Of a DNA stretch of 64,000 nucleotides, positions 36,436 through 44,754 are shown piece by piece. Each line of letters begins with the position of its first letter. Within the stretch, counting starts at the first letter, position 1. A model generated the notes under the pieces. That model searched no databases. It was not told where the DNA came from and saw only the letters and a list, made by a program, of their open reading frames with translations. The translations under genes were made by a program, and so were the position numbers. Source of the DNA: JAPUEK01 sp963815355 (GTDB taxonomy: Bacteria > Pseudomonadota > Alphaproteobacteria > Rhodobacterales > Rhodobacteraceae); the NCBI GenBank assembly GCA_963815355.1, contig CAWFGJ010000007.1:1-64000 (forward strand), in the 5' to 3' direction.

Positions 36436-37401
36436 ATGGCCGACGCCCTTGAGTTTCAGGATCGCCTCCTGTCGTTGGGCTTAGCCCGCGTGTCTGAGGC
36501 CGCGGCACTTGCCTCTGCCCGTTTGATCGGTCGTGGCGATGAGAAGGCCGCCGACCAAGCCGCTGTAAATGCCATGCGCGACCAATTAAATTTGCTTGAT
36601 ATTTCAGGTGTGGTGGTGATTGGCGAAGGCGAGCGTGACGAAGCACCAATGCTTTTTATCGGCGAAGAAGTTGGGACCGGCAAGGGGCCGGCCGTCGATA
36701 TCGCGCTCGACCCGCTGGAAGGCACTACTTTGACGGCCAAGGACATGCCAAATGCGCTTACCGTGATCGCGATGGCACCGCGCGGCACTCTGCTTCACGC
36801 CCCCGATGTTTATATGGAAAAGCTCGCCATTGGTCCGGGCTTCAAACCCGGAACGGTGACCATGACTATGACCCCCTCCGAGCGGGTTTCGGCCCTTGCA
36901 GCAGCCAAAGGCTGCTCGACCGAGGACATCATGGTTTGCGTGCTGGAACGCCCGCGCCACGAAGATCTAATTGCAGAAATCCGCTCAACCGGGGCCTCTA
37001 TTCGCTTGATCACAGACGGTGACGTGGCAGGCGTAATGCATTGCGCCGAGACGGAAAAAACGGGCATCGACATGTACATGGGTTCGGGCGGCGCACCGGA
37101 AGGTGTGCTGGCCGCTGCCGCGTTGAAGTGTATGGGCGGGCAGTTTTTTGGTAAACTTTTGTTCCGAAACGATGACGAACGATCCCGCGCCCGCAAAGCC
37201 GGAATTCAGAACTTTGACCGGGTCTATACGCGGGACGATCTTGTGCGAGGCGATGTGATATTTGCGGCGACCGGGGTAACTTCCGGCAGTTTGCTGGCGG
37301 GTATTCGACGCGAACCGGGATGGGTTACCACCGAAACCATCTTGATGCGCTCGAAGACCGGCTCTGTCCGTCGGATGACCTATCGCAGCCCGGCTCGGTG
37401 A
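36436..37401 (+). CDS. glpX: Class II fructose-1,6-bisphosphatase GlpX
   Basis: A 321-residue enzyme hydrolysing fructose 1,6-bisphosphate in gluconeogenesis. The start ATG 36436 follows GGAG by 5 bases; the open frame upstream to 36091 is IS scar and not family-like. Metal and substrate motifs are visible: VVVIGEGERDEAPMLFIGEE, VDIALDPLEGTTLTAKDMPN, the central VYMEKLAIGP and RLITDGDVAGV, and MGSGGAPEGVLAAAALKCMG. Its stop overlaps the GTG of recJ. In relatives hom would precede it; here the 110 bases upstream still look like an intergenic spacer before the IS scar. Confidence 0.96.
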   Translation: MADALEFQDRLLSLGLARVSEAAALASARLIGRGDEKAADQAAVNAMRDQLNLLDISGVVVIGEGERDEAPMLFIGEEVGTGKGPAVDIALDPLEGTTLTAKDMPNALTVIAMAPRGTLLHAPDVYMEKLAIGPGFKPGTVTMTMTPSERVSALAAAKGCSTEDIMVCVLERPRHEDLIAEIRSTGASIRLITDGDVAGVMHCAETEKTGIDMYMGSGGAPEGVLAAAALKCMGGQFFGKLLFRNDDERSRARKAGIQNFDRVYTRDDLVRGDVIFAATGVTSGSLLAGIRREPGWVTTETILMRSKTGSVRRMTYRSPAR

Positions 37402-39137
37402 CCCGCGCGTTTCTAAATGTTGAAGCGTCACTGACAGGCCGCCGTTGGGCTGGCCCGTCAGAAGACAACTCTCGACTAGCCGAAGCGATGGCGCAGCAGA
37501 CCCGCCTTCCTCTCGCGCTATGCCAAAGCCTTATATTTCGTGGTGTGGCGGCCCCCGATGCCGAGGCGTTTCTGGCGCCGCAGCTGCGCGATTTATTGCC
37601 CGACCCATTGCGACTAAAGGATATGGGCGCGGCCGCCACCCGCTTTCTGAAAGCGGTGCGGGAAAGCCAACGTATTGCAGTTTTTGCAGATTATGATGTG
37701 GATGGCGGCGCGTCGGCAGCATTGCTGTTGGTTTGGCTAAGCGCAATGGGAAGGCAAGCGACGCTCTACATTCCAGACCGAATTGACGAAGGCTACGGCC
37801 CAAATGTTCCCGCTATGGCGGCTTTGGGGCGGGAGCATGACTTAATTATTTGCGTCGATTGCGGCACAGTTTCTCACGGTCCCGTAGACGCCGCAGGTTG
37901 CGATGTCATCATCCTTGATCATCACCTTGGCGCTGAAACGTTGCCCCAAGCCGTTGCAGTTGTGAACCCCAACCGGCAGGACGAAACCGGCGATTTGGCG
38001 CATCTTTGTGCGGCAGCTGTAGTTTTTCTGATGCTCGTGGAAGCAAACCGCCAATTCCGAGCAGAAGGTGTTACCGGGCCCGATCTAATGGCAATGCTCG
38101 ACTTGGTCGCCTTGGCAACTGTCGCTGACGTAGCGCCACTTATTGGGGTGAACCGCGCTTTTGTGCGTCAGGGCCTGAAGGTCATGGCCCGCCGCGAACG
38201 CGTCGGCCTGCGGGCGCTTGCCGACATAGCCAAATTGGAGCACGCTCCGACCGCTTATGCGCTTGGTTTTCTTCTGGGGCCTCGGATAAATGCCGGTGGT
38301 CGAATAGGTCAGGCCGACCTTGGTGCGCGACTCTTATCAACGAACAATTTGGCAGAAGCAGAAGCACTTGCGCAACGGTTGGATCAACTTAACGCCGAGC
38401 GAAGGGATATCGAGGCTCGCGTCCGCGAAGCGGCCTTGCTGCAGGCCGAAGCCCGAGGCTTCGATGCGCCGCTGGTTTGGGCCGCAGCCGACGGCTGGCA
38501 CCCGGGCGTTGTTGGAATCGTTGCCTCTCGCCTGAAAGAAGCGGCAAACCGTCCGGCCATTGTGATCGGCTTTGATGGTGAGGAAGGCAAGGGTTCTGGG
38601 CGCTCGGTAGCCGGTGTTGACTTGGGGGCAGCCGTACAACGCTTAGCAGACGAAGGGCTATTGGTTAAGGGCGGCGGTCATAAAATGGCAGCAGGGTTGA
38701 CCGTTTTGCGCAGTCAATTAGAGCGCGCAATGGCGCGTCTTTCTGAGATTCTTCAACGCCAAGGTTCAAATGCGACAGAGCGTAAGGCGCTACGGATAGA
38801 CAGCTTGCTCATGCCAACGGCTGTGACCCCGTCACTGGTGGAGCAAATCGAAGCGGCGGGCCCCTACGGCGCCTCAGCATCCGCGCCGCGGTTTGCCTTC
38901 GCTGACATGGCAGTTTCCGCGCGCAAGATCGGCGGGGCGCACCTTCGGGTTAGTTTTGGAGACGGCCTTGGCACCAAATTGGAGGCGATAGCATTCGGCG
39001 CGTTCGAAAGCGCGCTCGGCCCTGCCCTGGAGTCATCAGGCCACCGCCGCTTCCATTTAGCGGGAAGGTTGGAGCTGAACCATTGGGGAGGTCGCGCCCG
39101 AGTTCAACTTCGTCTGGAGGATGCATCAGAAAGTTGA
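37398..39137 (+). CDS. recJ: Single-stranded-DNA-specific exonuclease RecJ
   Basis: A 579-residue 5'-3' exonuclease acting in recombination and mismatch repair. The GTG start at 37398 overlaps the glpX stop (GTGA) and gives the expected N-terminus VTRAFLNVEASLTGRRWAGP. The catalytic DHH domain has FADYDVDGGASAALLLVWLS and VIILDHHLGAETLPQAVAVV. The DHHA1 domain has WHPGVVGIVASRLKEAANRP and KGGGHKMAAGLTVL. The C-terminal OB-type domain ends RVQLRLEDASES. No lesions are seen. tRNA-Glu follows 55 bases later. Confidence 0.96.
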   Translation: MTRAFLNVEASLTGRRWAGPSEDNSRLAEAMAQQTRLPLALCQSLIFRGVAAPDAEAFLAPQLRDLLPDPLRLKDMGAAATRFLKAVRESQRIAVFADYDVDGGASAALLLVWLSAMGRQATLYIPDRIDEGYGPNVPAMAALGREHDLIICVDCGTVSHGPVDAAGCDVIILDHHLGAETLPQAVAVVNPNRQDETGDLAHLCAAAVVFLMLVEANRQFRAEGVTGPDLMAMLDLVALATVADVAPLIGVNRAFVRQGLKVMARRERVGLRALADIAKLEHAPTAYALGFLLGPRINAGGRIGQADLGARLLSTNNLAEAEALAQRLDQLNAERRDIEARVREAALLQAEARGFDAPLVWAAADGWHPGVVGIVASRLKEAANRPAIVIGFDGEEGKGSGRSVAGVDLGAAVQRLADEGLLVKGGGHKMAAGLTVLRSQLERAMARLSEILQRQGSNATERKALRIDSLLMPTAVTPSLVEQIEAAGPYGASASAPRFAFADMAVSARKIGGAHLRVSFGDGLGTKLEAIAFGAFESALGPALESSGHRRFHLAGRLELNHWGGRARVQLRLEDASES

Positions 39138-39192
39138 TTTTTGCCTCTTGCGCGTTGGAAGCGCTACGACTAGACACCCCACACCGAAGCGT

Positions 39193-39267
39193 GGCCCGTT
39201 CGTCTATCGGTTAGGACACCTGGTTTTCAACCAGGTAAGAGGGGTTCGACTCCCCTACGGGCTGCCA
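39193..39267 (+). tRNA. tRNA-Glu (anticodon UUC), left copy
   Basis: Cloverleaf: acceptor GGCCCGT pairs with ACGGGCT (39257-39263), then G and encoded CCA at 39265-39267. The anticodon arm CCTGG-TTTTCAA-CCAGG gives anticodon TTC. The T arm is GGGG-TTCGACT-CCCC. It is identical over all 75 bases to the minus-strand copy at 52052-52126. Confidence 0.96.
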
Positions 39268-39444
39268 CTTCAATCTCCTACAGCATTGATCTTAAAGAGT
39301 AATCACTCGGTTACTGAAACTAGATGTACGCTTGCATGTACACCTCGGGCATCGGCTGCGGTTGTCGATTTTGCTCCGCTCGAACGCTGATCCACGATGA
39401 ACCTCCATAGATTCCCGGCGGCATGAACCGTTTTGTTGCGAACC

Positions 39445-39473
39445 TTGAATTTCGCACATTTTTGGTGTATGTT
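39445..39473 (+). promoter_or_regulatory. Sigma-70-type promoter for the island's first operon
   Basis: TTGAAT (39445-39450), 17 bases, TATGTT (39468-39473), followed by AGAGG before the first ATG. The match and spacing are good, and it precedes a run of five same-strand genes. Confidence 0.55.
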
Positions 39474-39497
39474 TATGTCACTTAGAGGATGAGCTAC

Positions 39498-40091
39498 ATG
39501 AACCAATACCCTAGAATCGGGCCGGAACGGATGACCCTGTCGATGGCTGACATCGCGCCCGCGTTGGGGGCGTCCATCGCTGGTGTTCGCAAGTGGCTGC
39601 TGGGATCGCGCCATCCGATCCACTTCGCCCATGGTGGTGGAGCAGCGCGGGCATTCATGCGTCCCGACGACGTGATCGTGCGGTTGCGGAAAGAGCGTAA
39701 GCGCGGCTGTGATACTGCTGACGCGGTCAAACTCCTGCGCGTCGACGCAGAACGCCGCACCGCTGAACCCACCCTTCCGTTGGGGGGTGATGCACACCGC
39801 CGCGTACGCGATCTGAAATCCGCCATGACCGACGCGGAACACTCGCGCTACCACGTTATCCGTGGACTGCTGCACAGCGCCCTTGTGCGTGCCCTTTGGT
39901 CTGACGCTTGGCGGTCGAACATCCCTGAACTGCTGGACGCGGCCCTCATTCACCCCTCGATCACCCTTTACGTGCTGGGCGATGAACCTTCCGAACTGCC
40001 CCAGACCCACGATCAATGGACCCATTGGGCCAACGCATTTGCGACCGTCAATCTCTACTCGGTCACCACCCCCATCCAGAAAGCTGCCTGA
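39498..40091 (+). CDS. Phage-like protein of unknown function, possible DNA binding
   Basis: 197 residues from ATG 39498, which has GAGG nine bases upstream; an in-frame ATG at 39489 is too close to it. The N-terminal part (MTLSMADIAPALGASIAGVR, KWLLGSRHPIHFAHGG) looks like a winged-helix or MerR-like DNA-recognition segment with an XRE/excisionase flavour. The rest is helical (VRDLKSAMTDAEHSRYHVIR). It is the first gene of a five-gene run ending with a terminase-like gene and its neighbour. No family name is certain. Confidence 0.6.
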   Translation: MNQYPRIGPERMTLSMADIAPALGASIAGVRKWLLGSRHPIHFAHGGGAARAFMRPDDVIVRLRKERKRGCDTADAVKLLRVDAERRTAEPTLPLGGDAHRRVRDLKSAMTDAEHSRYHVIRGLLHSALVRALWSDAWRSNIPELLDAALIHPSITLYVLGDEPSELPQTHDQWTHWANAFATVNLYSVTTPIQKAA

Positions 40092-40092
40092 A

Positions 40093-40540
40093 ATGTCTGA
40101 ATCCCTGCGTGCTATCGTCGAGGTCCTCGGCCCCGACACGATCATCACCCTTGTCGAGTCCACCAACAAGATCGCTGTCGTCGCCGGTCGCGAATTCGGC
40201 CTCGATGTCTCCGCTGACGAGATCACGGGGATCGAAAGCGTCAAGCTGGCCTGCTTGGCAGATATTCCGCTCGATCTCGACAAGGCCCTGAGCGAGCTGC
40301 GTGAAGTGCCGTCCGTCGCTGCGCGGTTGAAAGCGAAGAAGGATGCTGAACGGGTCGCACTGGGCCACGAAGAAGCAATCGCTGGCATGAAGTCCTGCCA
40401 GCAAGATTCAGTATGCGCGCCTCCATGGCCTCACTGGCAAGCCCGAGCAGCCGCTTGGCTTGGGCGATCATCGCGCTGTCATCGCCACGCTCACGGGCAA
40501 GGCGAAGCTGGACTATGCGCGCCGGAATGGGCTGGCCTAA
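40093..40540 (+). pseudogene. Island hypothetical gene with a frameshift
   Basis: It starts at ATG 40093, two bases after the previous stop. It reads MSESLRAIVEVLGPDTIITL, IAVVAGREFGLDVSADEITG and so on to about 40400 (GHEEAIAGMK). Coding quality then switches frame to KIQYARLHGLTGKPEQPLGL and AKLDYARRNGLA, stop TAA 40538-40540. One indel near 40400-40408 explains this. The second part resembles short phage proteins; the function is unknown. The stop overlaps the ATG of the next gene (TAATG). Confidence 0.55.
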
Positions 40541-40790
40541 TGCACCCGACGACTATTCTGCGCCGCTTTGTCCTCTCGTCTCCCGCTGCTTGTCGTTTTC
40601 TGGCGCGCGGTGGCAATATCGAACGCGCTTTGGCGGATGCCAAGATTTTGACCAACGCACTGCACGCTGCTCGGCTGACCACGACCGACATTCGTGCGTT
40701 GCTCGCCCCCTCAGCACCGACGCGGACCCGACCCCCGTGGCTGAGGGGGACATTCAGACTGTCCTGATGCAAGCAAAGTACTGGGGCTAA
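40540..40790 (+). pseudogene. Small island gene with a frameshift near its 3' end
   Basis: ATG 40540 overlaps the preceding stop. MHPTTILRRFVLSSPAACRF, LARGGNIERALADAKILTNA and LTTTDIRALLAP run in one frame. The likely true end, LSTDADPTPVAEGDIQTVLM with the stop at 40788-40790, is in another. A C-run near 40708-40712 is the probable indel site. It is followed after one base by the terminase-like gene. Function unknown. Confidence 0.5.
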
Positions 40791-40791
40791 A

Positions 40792-41280
40792 ATGGCACGT
40801 GGAATCCCCGATGGATATATGGGCGAGGCCCCCCTGCCGAACGAACGGCAGGAGAAGTTCGCGCGGGCTATGGCCTCTGGTGCCGTCACGCAGGGCAAGG
40901 CCATTCAGGCCGCTTACGGTCCCCGCAAAAGCGCCTCGCAGATGGGTAACAACCTGATGAAGGAACTGCACGTCGCGGCCCGGATCGAATACCTGCGGCG
41001 CGAACGGGCGGGGAACTGGGCAGACTTCGATGAGGTCAGCTTCGACGGGTTCGAAGACCTGCTGACCAAGGTGCTTGATGACGTGAGCGAACTGGTGCGG
41101 CTGTGTGAATCCAACGGGTTGTCCCGCGAAGCAGCTTCTGCCCGCGACGTTTTGACGACCATTAGCTCGCGTATCTTGGCACAGCTCGACGCCCTGCGCG
41201 CCGCTGACGCGGCCAACGTCGTAGCCCCCTCCCGCGTCATGGAAACCCTCGCCCTCTTCAACACGGCAAACGCAAAATGA
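40792..41280 (+). CDS. Terminase small subunit-like protein
   Basis: 162 residues. The N-terminal part (LPNERQEKFARAMASGAVTQ, GKAIQAAYGPRKSASQMGNN, LMKELHVAARIEYLRRERAG) matches the Terminase_2-type small subunit pattern, in which a helix-turn-helix recognises packaging (pac/cos) DNA. The C-terminal half is helical and probably oligomerises (LTKVLDDVSELVRLCESNGL). No terminase large subunit, portal or capsid gene is seen in the island. It overlaps the next gene by 4 bases (ATGA). Confidence 0.72.
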   Translation: MARGIPDGYMGEAPLPNERQEKFARAMASGAVTQGKAIQAAYGPRKSASQMGNNLMKELHVAARIEYLRRERAGNWADFDEVSFDGFEDLLTKVLDDVSELVRLCESNGLSREAASARDVLTTISSRILAQLDALRAADAANVVAPSRVMETLALFNTANAK

Positions 41281-41744
41281 CCAAAACGATCCTCGAACAA
41301 CGCCCGGCGCTAAAGCATCTGATGGACATCGTCCAGCAATCTGGCCGCGCCCTGCGTCGTCTGATGGCGGAGGCACGCACCCTGCTCGGATCGCTCAAGG
41401 ATCGGTTCTTCAAGCTGTCGGACGGCAGCGAATACACGCTGACCCGTGGCGATAGAACGAAGATGGGTTACCCTTGGGCACTCCAGACGCGGGAAGATGC
41501 CGAGGTGATGCAGACCGTCCCGTTGAACATCATGCCCGCACCCATCACGATTGTTGCTCAGCCCGAGGTCGTTGCGACGGAGGTGGTGGCACCCAGCAAC
41601 GTCACCACGATGGAGAGACGTCTTCGGCGGTTCGAACAGCAGGTGCTTACGCCCGGTGAGAAAGCTGCATGGCCCACGATGGATGCCACTGCACGGCAGG
41701 AACTCCGCCGAGTATTGGCGGAACGGATCGCCAAGGCAGCATAG
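41277..41744 (+). CDS. Hypothetical protein of the terminase-like operon
   Basis: 155 residues, translationally coupled to the terminase-like gene. The N-terminal part is basic and helical (ALKHLMDIVQQSGRALRRLM), the middle has KLSDGSEYTLTRGDRTKMGY, and the C-terminal helix is MERRLRRFEQQVLTPGEKAA then RQELRRVLAERIAKAA. I do not recognise the family. It is followed by a good terminator, so it closes the operon. Confidence 0.6.
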   Translation: MTKTILEQRPALKHLMDIVQQSGRALRRLMAEARTLLGSLKDRFFKLSDGSEYTLTRGDRTKMGYPWALQTREDAEVMQTVPLNIMPAPITIVAQPEVVATEVVAPSNVTTMERRLRRFEQQVLTPGEKAAWPTMDATARQELRRVLAERIAKAA

Positions 41745-41773
41745 CGTCGAACTGCCAATGATCAGAATTGCAC

Positions 41774-41796
41774 GGGGGCCGCGTCAGCGGCCCTTT
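41774..41796 (+). terminator. Rho-independent-type terminator of the terminase-like operon
   Basis: GGGCCGC (41776-41782), loop GTCA, GCGGCCC (41787-41793), then TTTGCATTT, 31 bases after the operon's last stop. The T-run is short. The stem and loop belong to a hairpin type repeated in this island. Confidence 0.65.
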
Positions 41797-41824
41797 GCAT
41801 TTGGAGCAGCGGCAACGGAACTGA

Positions 41825-42108
41825 GTGAACCCCGCCAAAAGCGGTTCACCACGGGGTTCATCAGCGCAAGTCGCTGATCTCATTGTGATAATGGCAATTT
41901 TTGGCATACGGATGAATGATGAACCCATTGCGGCCCGCCACCTATAGAAACGACACATATACGAAGGATGCCTTTTCTCTATAGGAACAAGTTAAGGGGT
42001 ACATTCTACATCAATAAGATAAAAATATAAAATAATCCATAAAATACAACAAGTTAACAAGGTGAACCCTGTGGTGAACCCTTGATGAACCCTTCCAAGG
42101 GGTTCACC
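41825..42108. repeat. Cluster of eight GRTGAACCC motifs (iteron-like)
   Basis: The motif GRTGAACCC or its complement occurs at 41825 (GTGAACCCC, imperfect), 41843 (GGTTCACC), 41854 (GGGTTCATC), 41928, 42061, 42073, 42084 and 42100. The copies are in both orientations, and an AT-rich stretch (about 41985-42058) separates the two groups. The whole 485-base interval 41745-42229 contains no gene. The arrangement (motif clusters around AT-rich DNA) resembles replication origins or repressor-operator regions of phages and satellites. Confidence 0.6.
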
Positions 42109-42229
42109 GAATTCGAGCATACTCGGGGCAGTTTCGCGGTCTTTCCATCCCTTTCGCCAATATCGCTCCCCCATTCACCTCGACCTCAGTGCCCCTAAAA
42201 CCGCTGACGCGGCTCCACCATCTCGACAC

Positions 42230-42820
42230 TTAAACAGCCATCTTCGCCAACTTCTTGTCGATCCTCGCGATCTGGTGATCCCAGTCATCTGCCCAGCCTT
42301 CGGCCTTTGCCTGTTCGCAAAGCGCCCTCGCCAGTGTCAGGTTGCCACGCTTCTCTTCGATGATGCGAAGTTGCCGATAACCTGCGTGAGCAGGAACGAA
42401 GCCCCAACTGGTGTCTTCGTTGAAGTACTTGAGGGCGTTTGCCGCCAGCCCGATCTGGCGCTGGAAGCTCTTTACAGCCTCTTCCAGAGCGAAAGCATCG
42501 TGGTCGCGCCAACGATAGTAGAAATCCCCCCGAGCGGCCCAGTAGAAGTGGACGCTCATTATGGGCAGTTGCTCATTGACCAAGGTGTCAGCCCGCGCCA
42601 GCATCTTATAGCCGATGTGGCGCAGGTGTTCTTTTTTCAAATGCCCCACCAGATTGCCGATGCTGGACGGATCGCTCGACCGGGCAAGGCTGTCTGCTGA
42701 GATGCCGCCTAATGGCTTAAAGGCTTCCTCGACCGCTGCGCGTTCATCCATTGTGAATGTCGAGGTCCACCAATCGCTGCCAGCCGTTGGCTGCGCCTTG
42801 CGTCGAAAAAATGACAGCAT
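42230..42820 (-). CDS. Hypothetical TPR-like cytoplasmic protein
   Basis: 196 residues, MLSFFRRKAQPTAGSDWWTS at the start. The body is all-helical with paired-helix repeats that look tetratricopeptide-like (LEEAVKSFQRQIGLAANALK, YRQLRIIEEKRGNLTLARAL, CEQAKAEGWADDWDHQIARI). There is no signal peptide or membrane helix. It is the second of two minus-strand genes, 28 bases after the secreted peptidoglycan-binding-like protein. Function unknown. The reading frame is intact, unlike many neighbours. Confidence 0.6.
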   Translation of the reverse strand: MLSFFRRKAQPTAGSDWWTSTFTMDERAAVEEAFKPLGGISADSLARSSDPSSIGNLVGHLKKEHLRHIGYKMLARADTLVNEQLPIMSVHFYWAARGDFYYRWRDHDAFALEEAVKSFQRQIGLAANALKYFNEDTSWGFVPAHAGYRQLRIIEEKRGNLTLARALCEQAKAEGWADDWDHQIARIDKKLAKMAV

Positions 42821-42848
42821 TCAAAACCCTCTGGTCAATCGGCGGTGG

Positions 42849-43421
42849 TCACTTAGGCTGGACGAAACCCAGCATACACCACGCTTGTGCTGTTTGGTCA
42901 CTGACGTCAGCAGGCCCAATAGCAACGGCGGTATCCTCTAGCTTTAGCATTGATGACTTCGGATAGTTCACCTCGACAAGCGAAAAATACAGCCAGCGAT
43001 GCCCAGTGTAAGCGCCATGGGCATTCTTCGCGTTCACCTTCACGCAAGCGCTCGCGCCGTCATCGGTTCGAAAGAGGATGCGCTCGTCGATCTTGGCGGA
43101 CCCCGCGTCGAACAGGGACGTCTCCATCGCCAGCAGGACCGCTTTATCCGCTGCGTCCGTCCAGGCAGTCTCCCAGAAGGTGTTGACCGACATCTTCGAT
43201 GCCACAGGCCAGAAATCGCTCTCGACCCCCTGCTTGTCTGCGAATGCCTTGATGGCAGCTTGCGTGCCCTTGCCCGACCGACCATCTACGGTGCCGCTGT
43301 AGAGATCATGCTGTGCCAGCGCGTACTGTAGTGCCGCAACCGCGTTCCTGTCCTGCGCCATTGCCGGACCCGCCAGCAGTGCCAAAGCCACGCACACCGC
43401 CGTCAGATGTCGTTTAACCAT
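42849..43421 (-). CDS. Secreted protein with a peptidoglycan-binding-like domain
   Basis: 190 residues from ATG 43419-43421, chosen because it starts the signal peptide MVKRHLTAVCVALALLAGPA with cleavage after AMA. Residues about 30-60 (LQYALAQHDLYSGTVDGRSG, KGTQAAIKAFADKQG) are a PG_binding_1-type repeat, which anchors proteins to the cell wall. The rest contains two cysteines and WLYFSLVEVNYPKSSMLKLE. It probably acts in the periplasm. It sits in the island next to the TcmP gene but on the opposite strand. Confidence 0.7.
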   Translation of the reverse strand: MVKRHLTAVCVALALLAGPAMAQDRNAVAALQYALAQHDLYSGTVDGRSGKGTQAAIKAFADKQGVESDFWPVASKMSVNTFWETAWTDAADKAVLLAMETSLFDAGSAKIDERILFRTDDGASACVKVNAKNAHGAYTGHRWLYFSLVEVNYPKSSMLKLEDTAVAIGPADVSDQTAQAWCMLGFVQPK

Positions 43422-43580
43422 TGCCCAACCCTCCATGCTTTCTCTGAGGTTCTCGCGGCAATGCGGCATGGTTTTGGCGATTAAGGGGCACCGCAGGCTT
43501 TTCGAGTAGAATATGGCTGGTGCTAACAGCACCTGACATCAAGGGATTGATGATGTTCTCTTATTGTTCTATTGTGCCGT

Positions 43581-44754
43581 ATGACATATGCTCTCTACGA
43601 TAGCTTATTGACCCGGACACACGTGGCGGTAGGCATGACCCAGAAATTTTTCGAAGAACGAGGCGATCAGTCGGCTGTCAAAGCCGACATCGTCCAGAAG
43701 TATTTTGCTGCTTGGGCGAATATCGTCCTGCCCACCACCCAGAAATACGGTGCAGGAAAAATCGCTTACATTGACCTCTATGCAGGTCCCGGTCGATACA
43801 AAGACGGTGCGGCATCGACGCCCTTGCTGGTCCTCCAAAAGGCCATAGAAAGCCCAAGCATTGGCGGCGCGCTGGTCGCGCTGTTCAATGACATGGATCA
43901 AAATAAAACTCAGACTTTCCAAGCTGAAATCGACGCGCTGCCGGGGATCGACAAGTTGAAGCACAAGCCAGTGGTCAACTGCAATCCAGTCGATAAGGAC
44001 GCAGAAGAGTACTTCGCCAAAACCCAGATCATACCGTCGTTCACGTTCCTCGATCCGTTCGGATACAAGGGACTATCGCTTCGGCTCGTCAATGGCGTCA
44101 TAAAGGATTGGGGTTGCGACTGCGTCTTCTTCTTTAACTACAATCGGATCAGCTTGGGCATCTCAAACCCGGCGGTCCAGAGTCGATATGGAAGCGCTGT
44201 TTGGCGAAGATCGCGCGGCGCAGCTAAAGCTGAGAGTTGAGGGCGTAAAACCAGCCCTACGAGAGCAGATGATCCTTGAAGAGCTGTCAAAGGCGCTTTC
44301 GGAAATGGGTGGCAAGTTTGTTCTCCCATTCCGGTTTAGAAATGACGGCGGACGCCTGACCCATCATTTGGTTTTCGTCACGAAGAGCTTCAAAGGCTAT
44401 GAGGTGATGAAACAGATCATGGCTTCAGCAAGCTCGACCGCTGATCAAGGTGTTGCATCCTTCGATTACTCTCCAGCAGATGAGTTGATGCCGCTCTTGT
44501 TCGAGCTGACACGCCCTCTGAACGATCTGGAAGGTATGTTGAGAACGGAGTACGCGGGCAAGCAAGCCTCGATGCTCGACATATATCAAAGTCACAGCGT
44601 CGGTCGGCGCTATCTGAGCAAGAATTACAAGGACGTTCTAAAGAATATGGAAGAGGCAGGACACATCTCGGTCAGTGATCCCGAGGGTAAGCCGCGCAAG
44701 AGGGGGACATTCGCTGACCGCTTGATGGTTAGCTTTCCCAAGGCAGTGGCCTGA
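43581..44754 (+). pseudogene. tcmP: Three-Cys-motif partner protein TcmP, frameshifted
   Basis: The family is recognised from IAYIDLYAGPGRYKDGAAST (a methyltransferase-like glycine motif), then LFNDMDQNK, SFTFLDPFGYKGLSLRLVNG and VFFFNYNRISLGISNPAVQS. The frame breaks after NPAVQSR: one extra base near 44185-44187 separates it from MEALFGEDRAAQLKLRVEGV and the C-terminal half to the stop at 44752-44754. The repaired protein is about 390 residues, usual for the family. TcmP is a named partner of Gp37/Gp68-type three-Cys-motif proteins, which is exactly the next gene (stop and start share one base). Biochemical role unknown. The start codon is uncertain; an in-frame TTG at 43572 is the alternative. 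Confidence 0.82.

Noticed and set aside
39303..40388. A 361-residue minus-strand frame at the left edge of the island
   Set aside because: Ser/Arg-rich low-complexity translation opposite plus-strand genes that have a promoter, ribosome sites and ATGA/TAATG couplings.
39498..41744. Toxin-antitoxin operon reading of the small coupled island genes
   Set aside because: The terminase-small-subunit pattern and gene sizes fit a phage-type operon better; no toxin motif was found.
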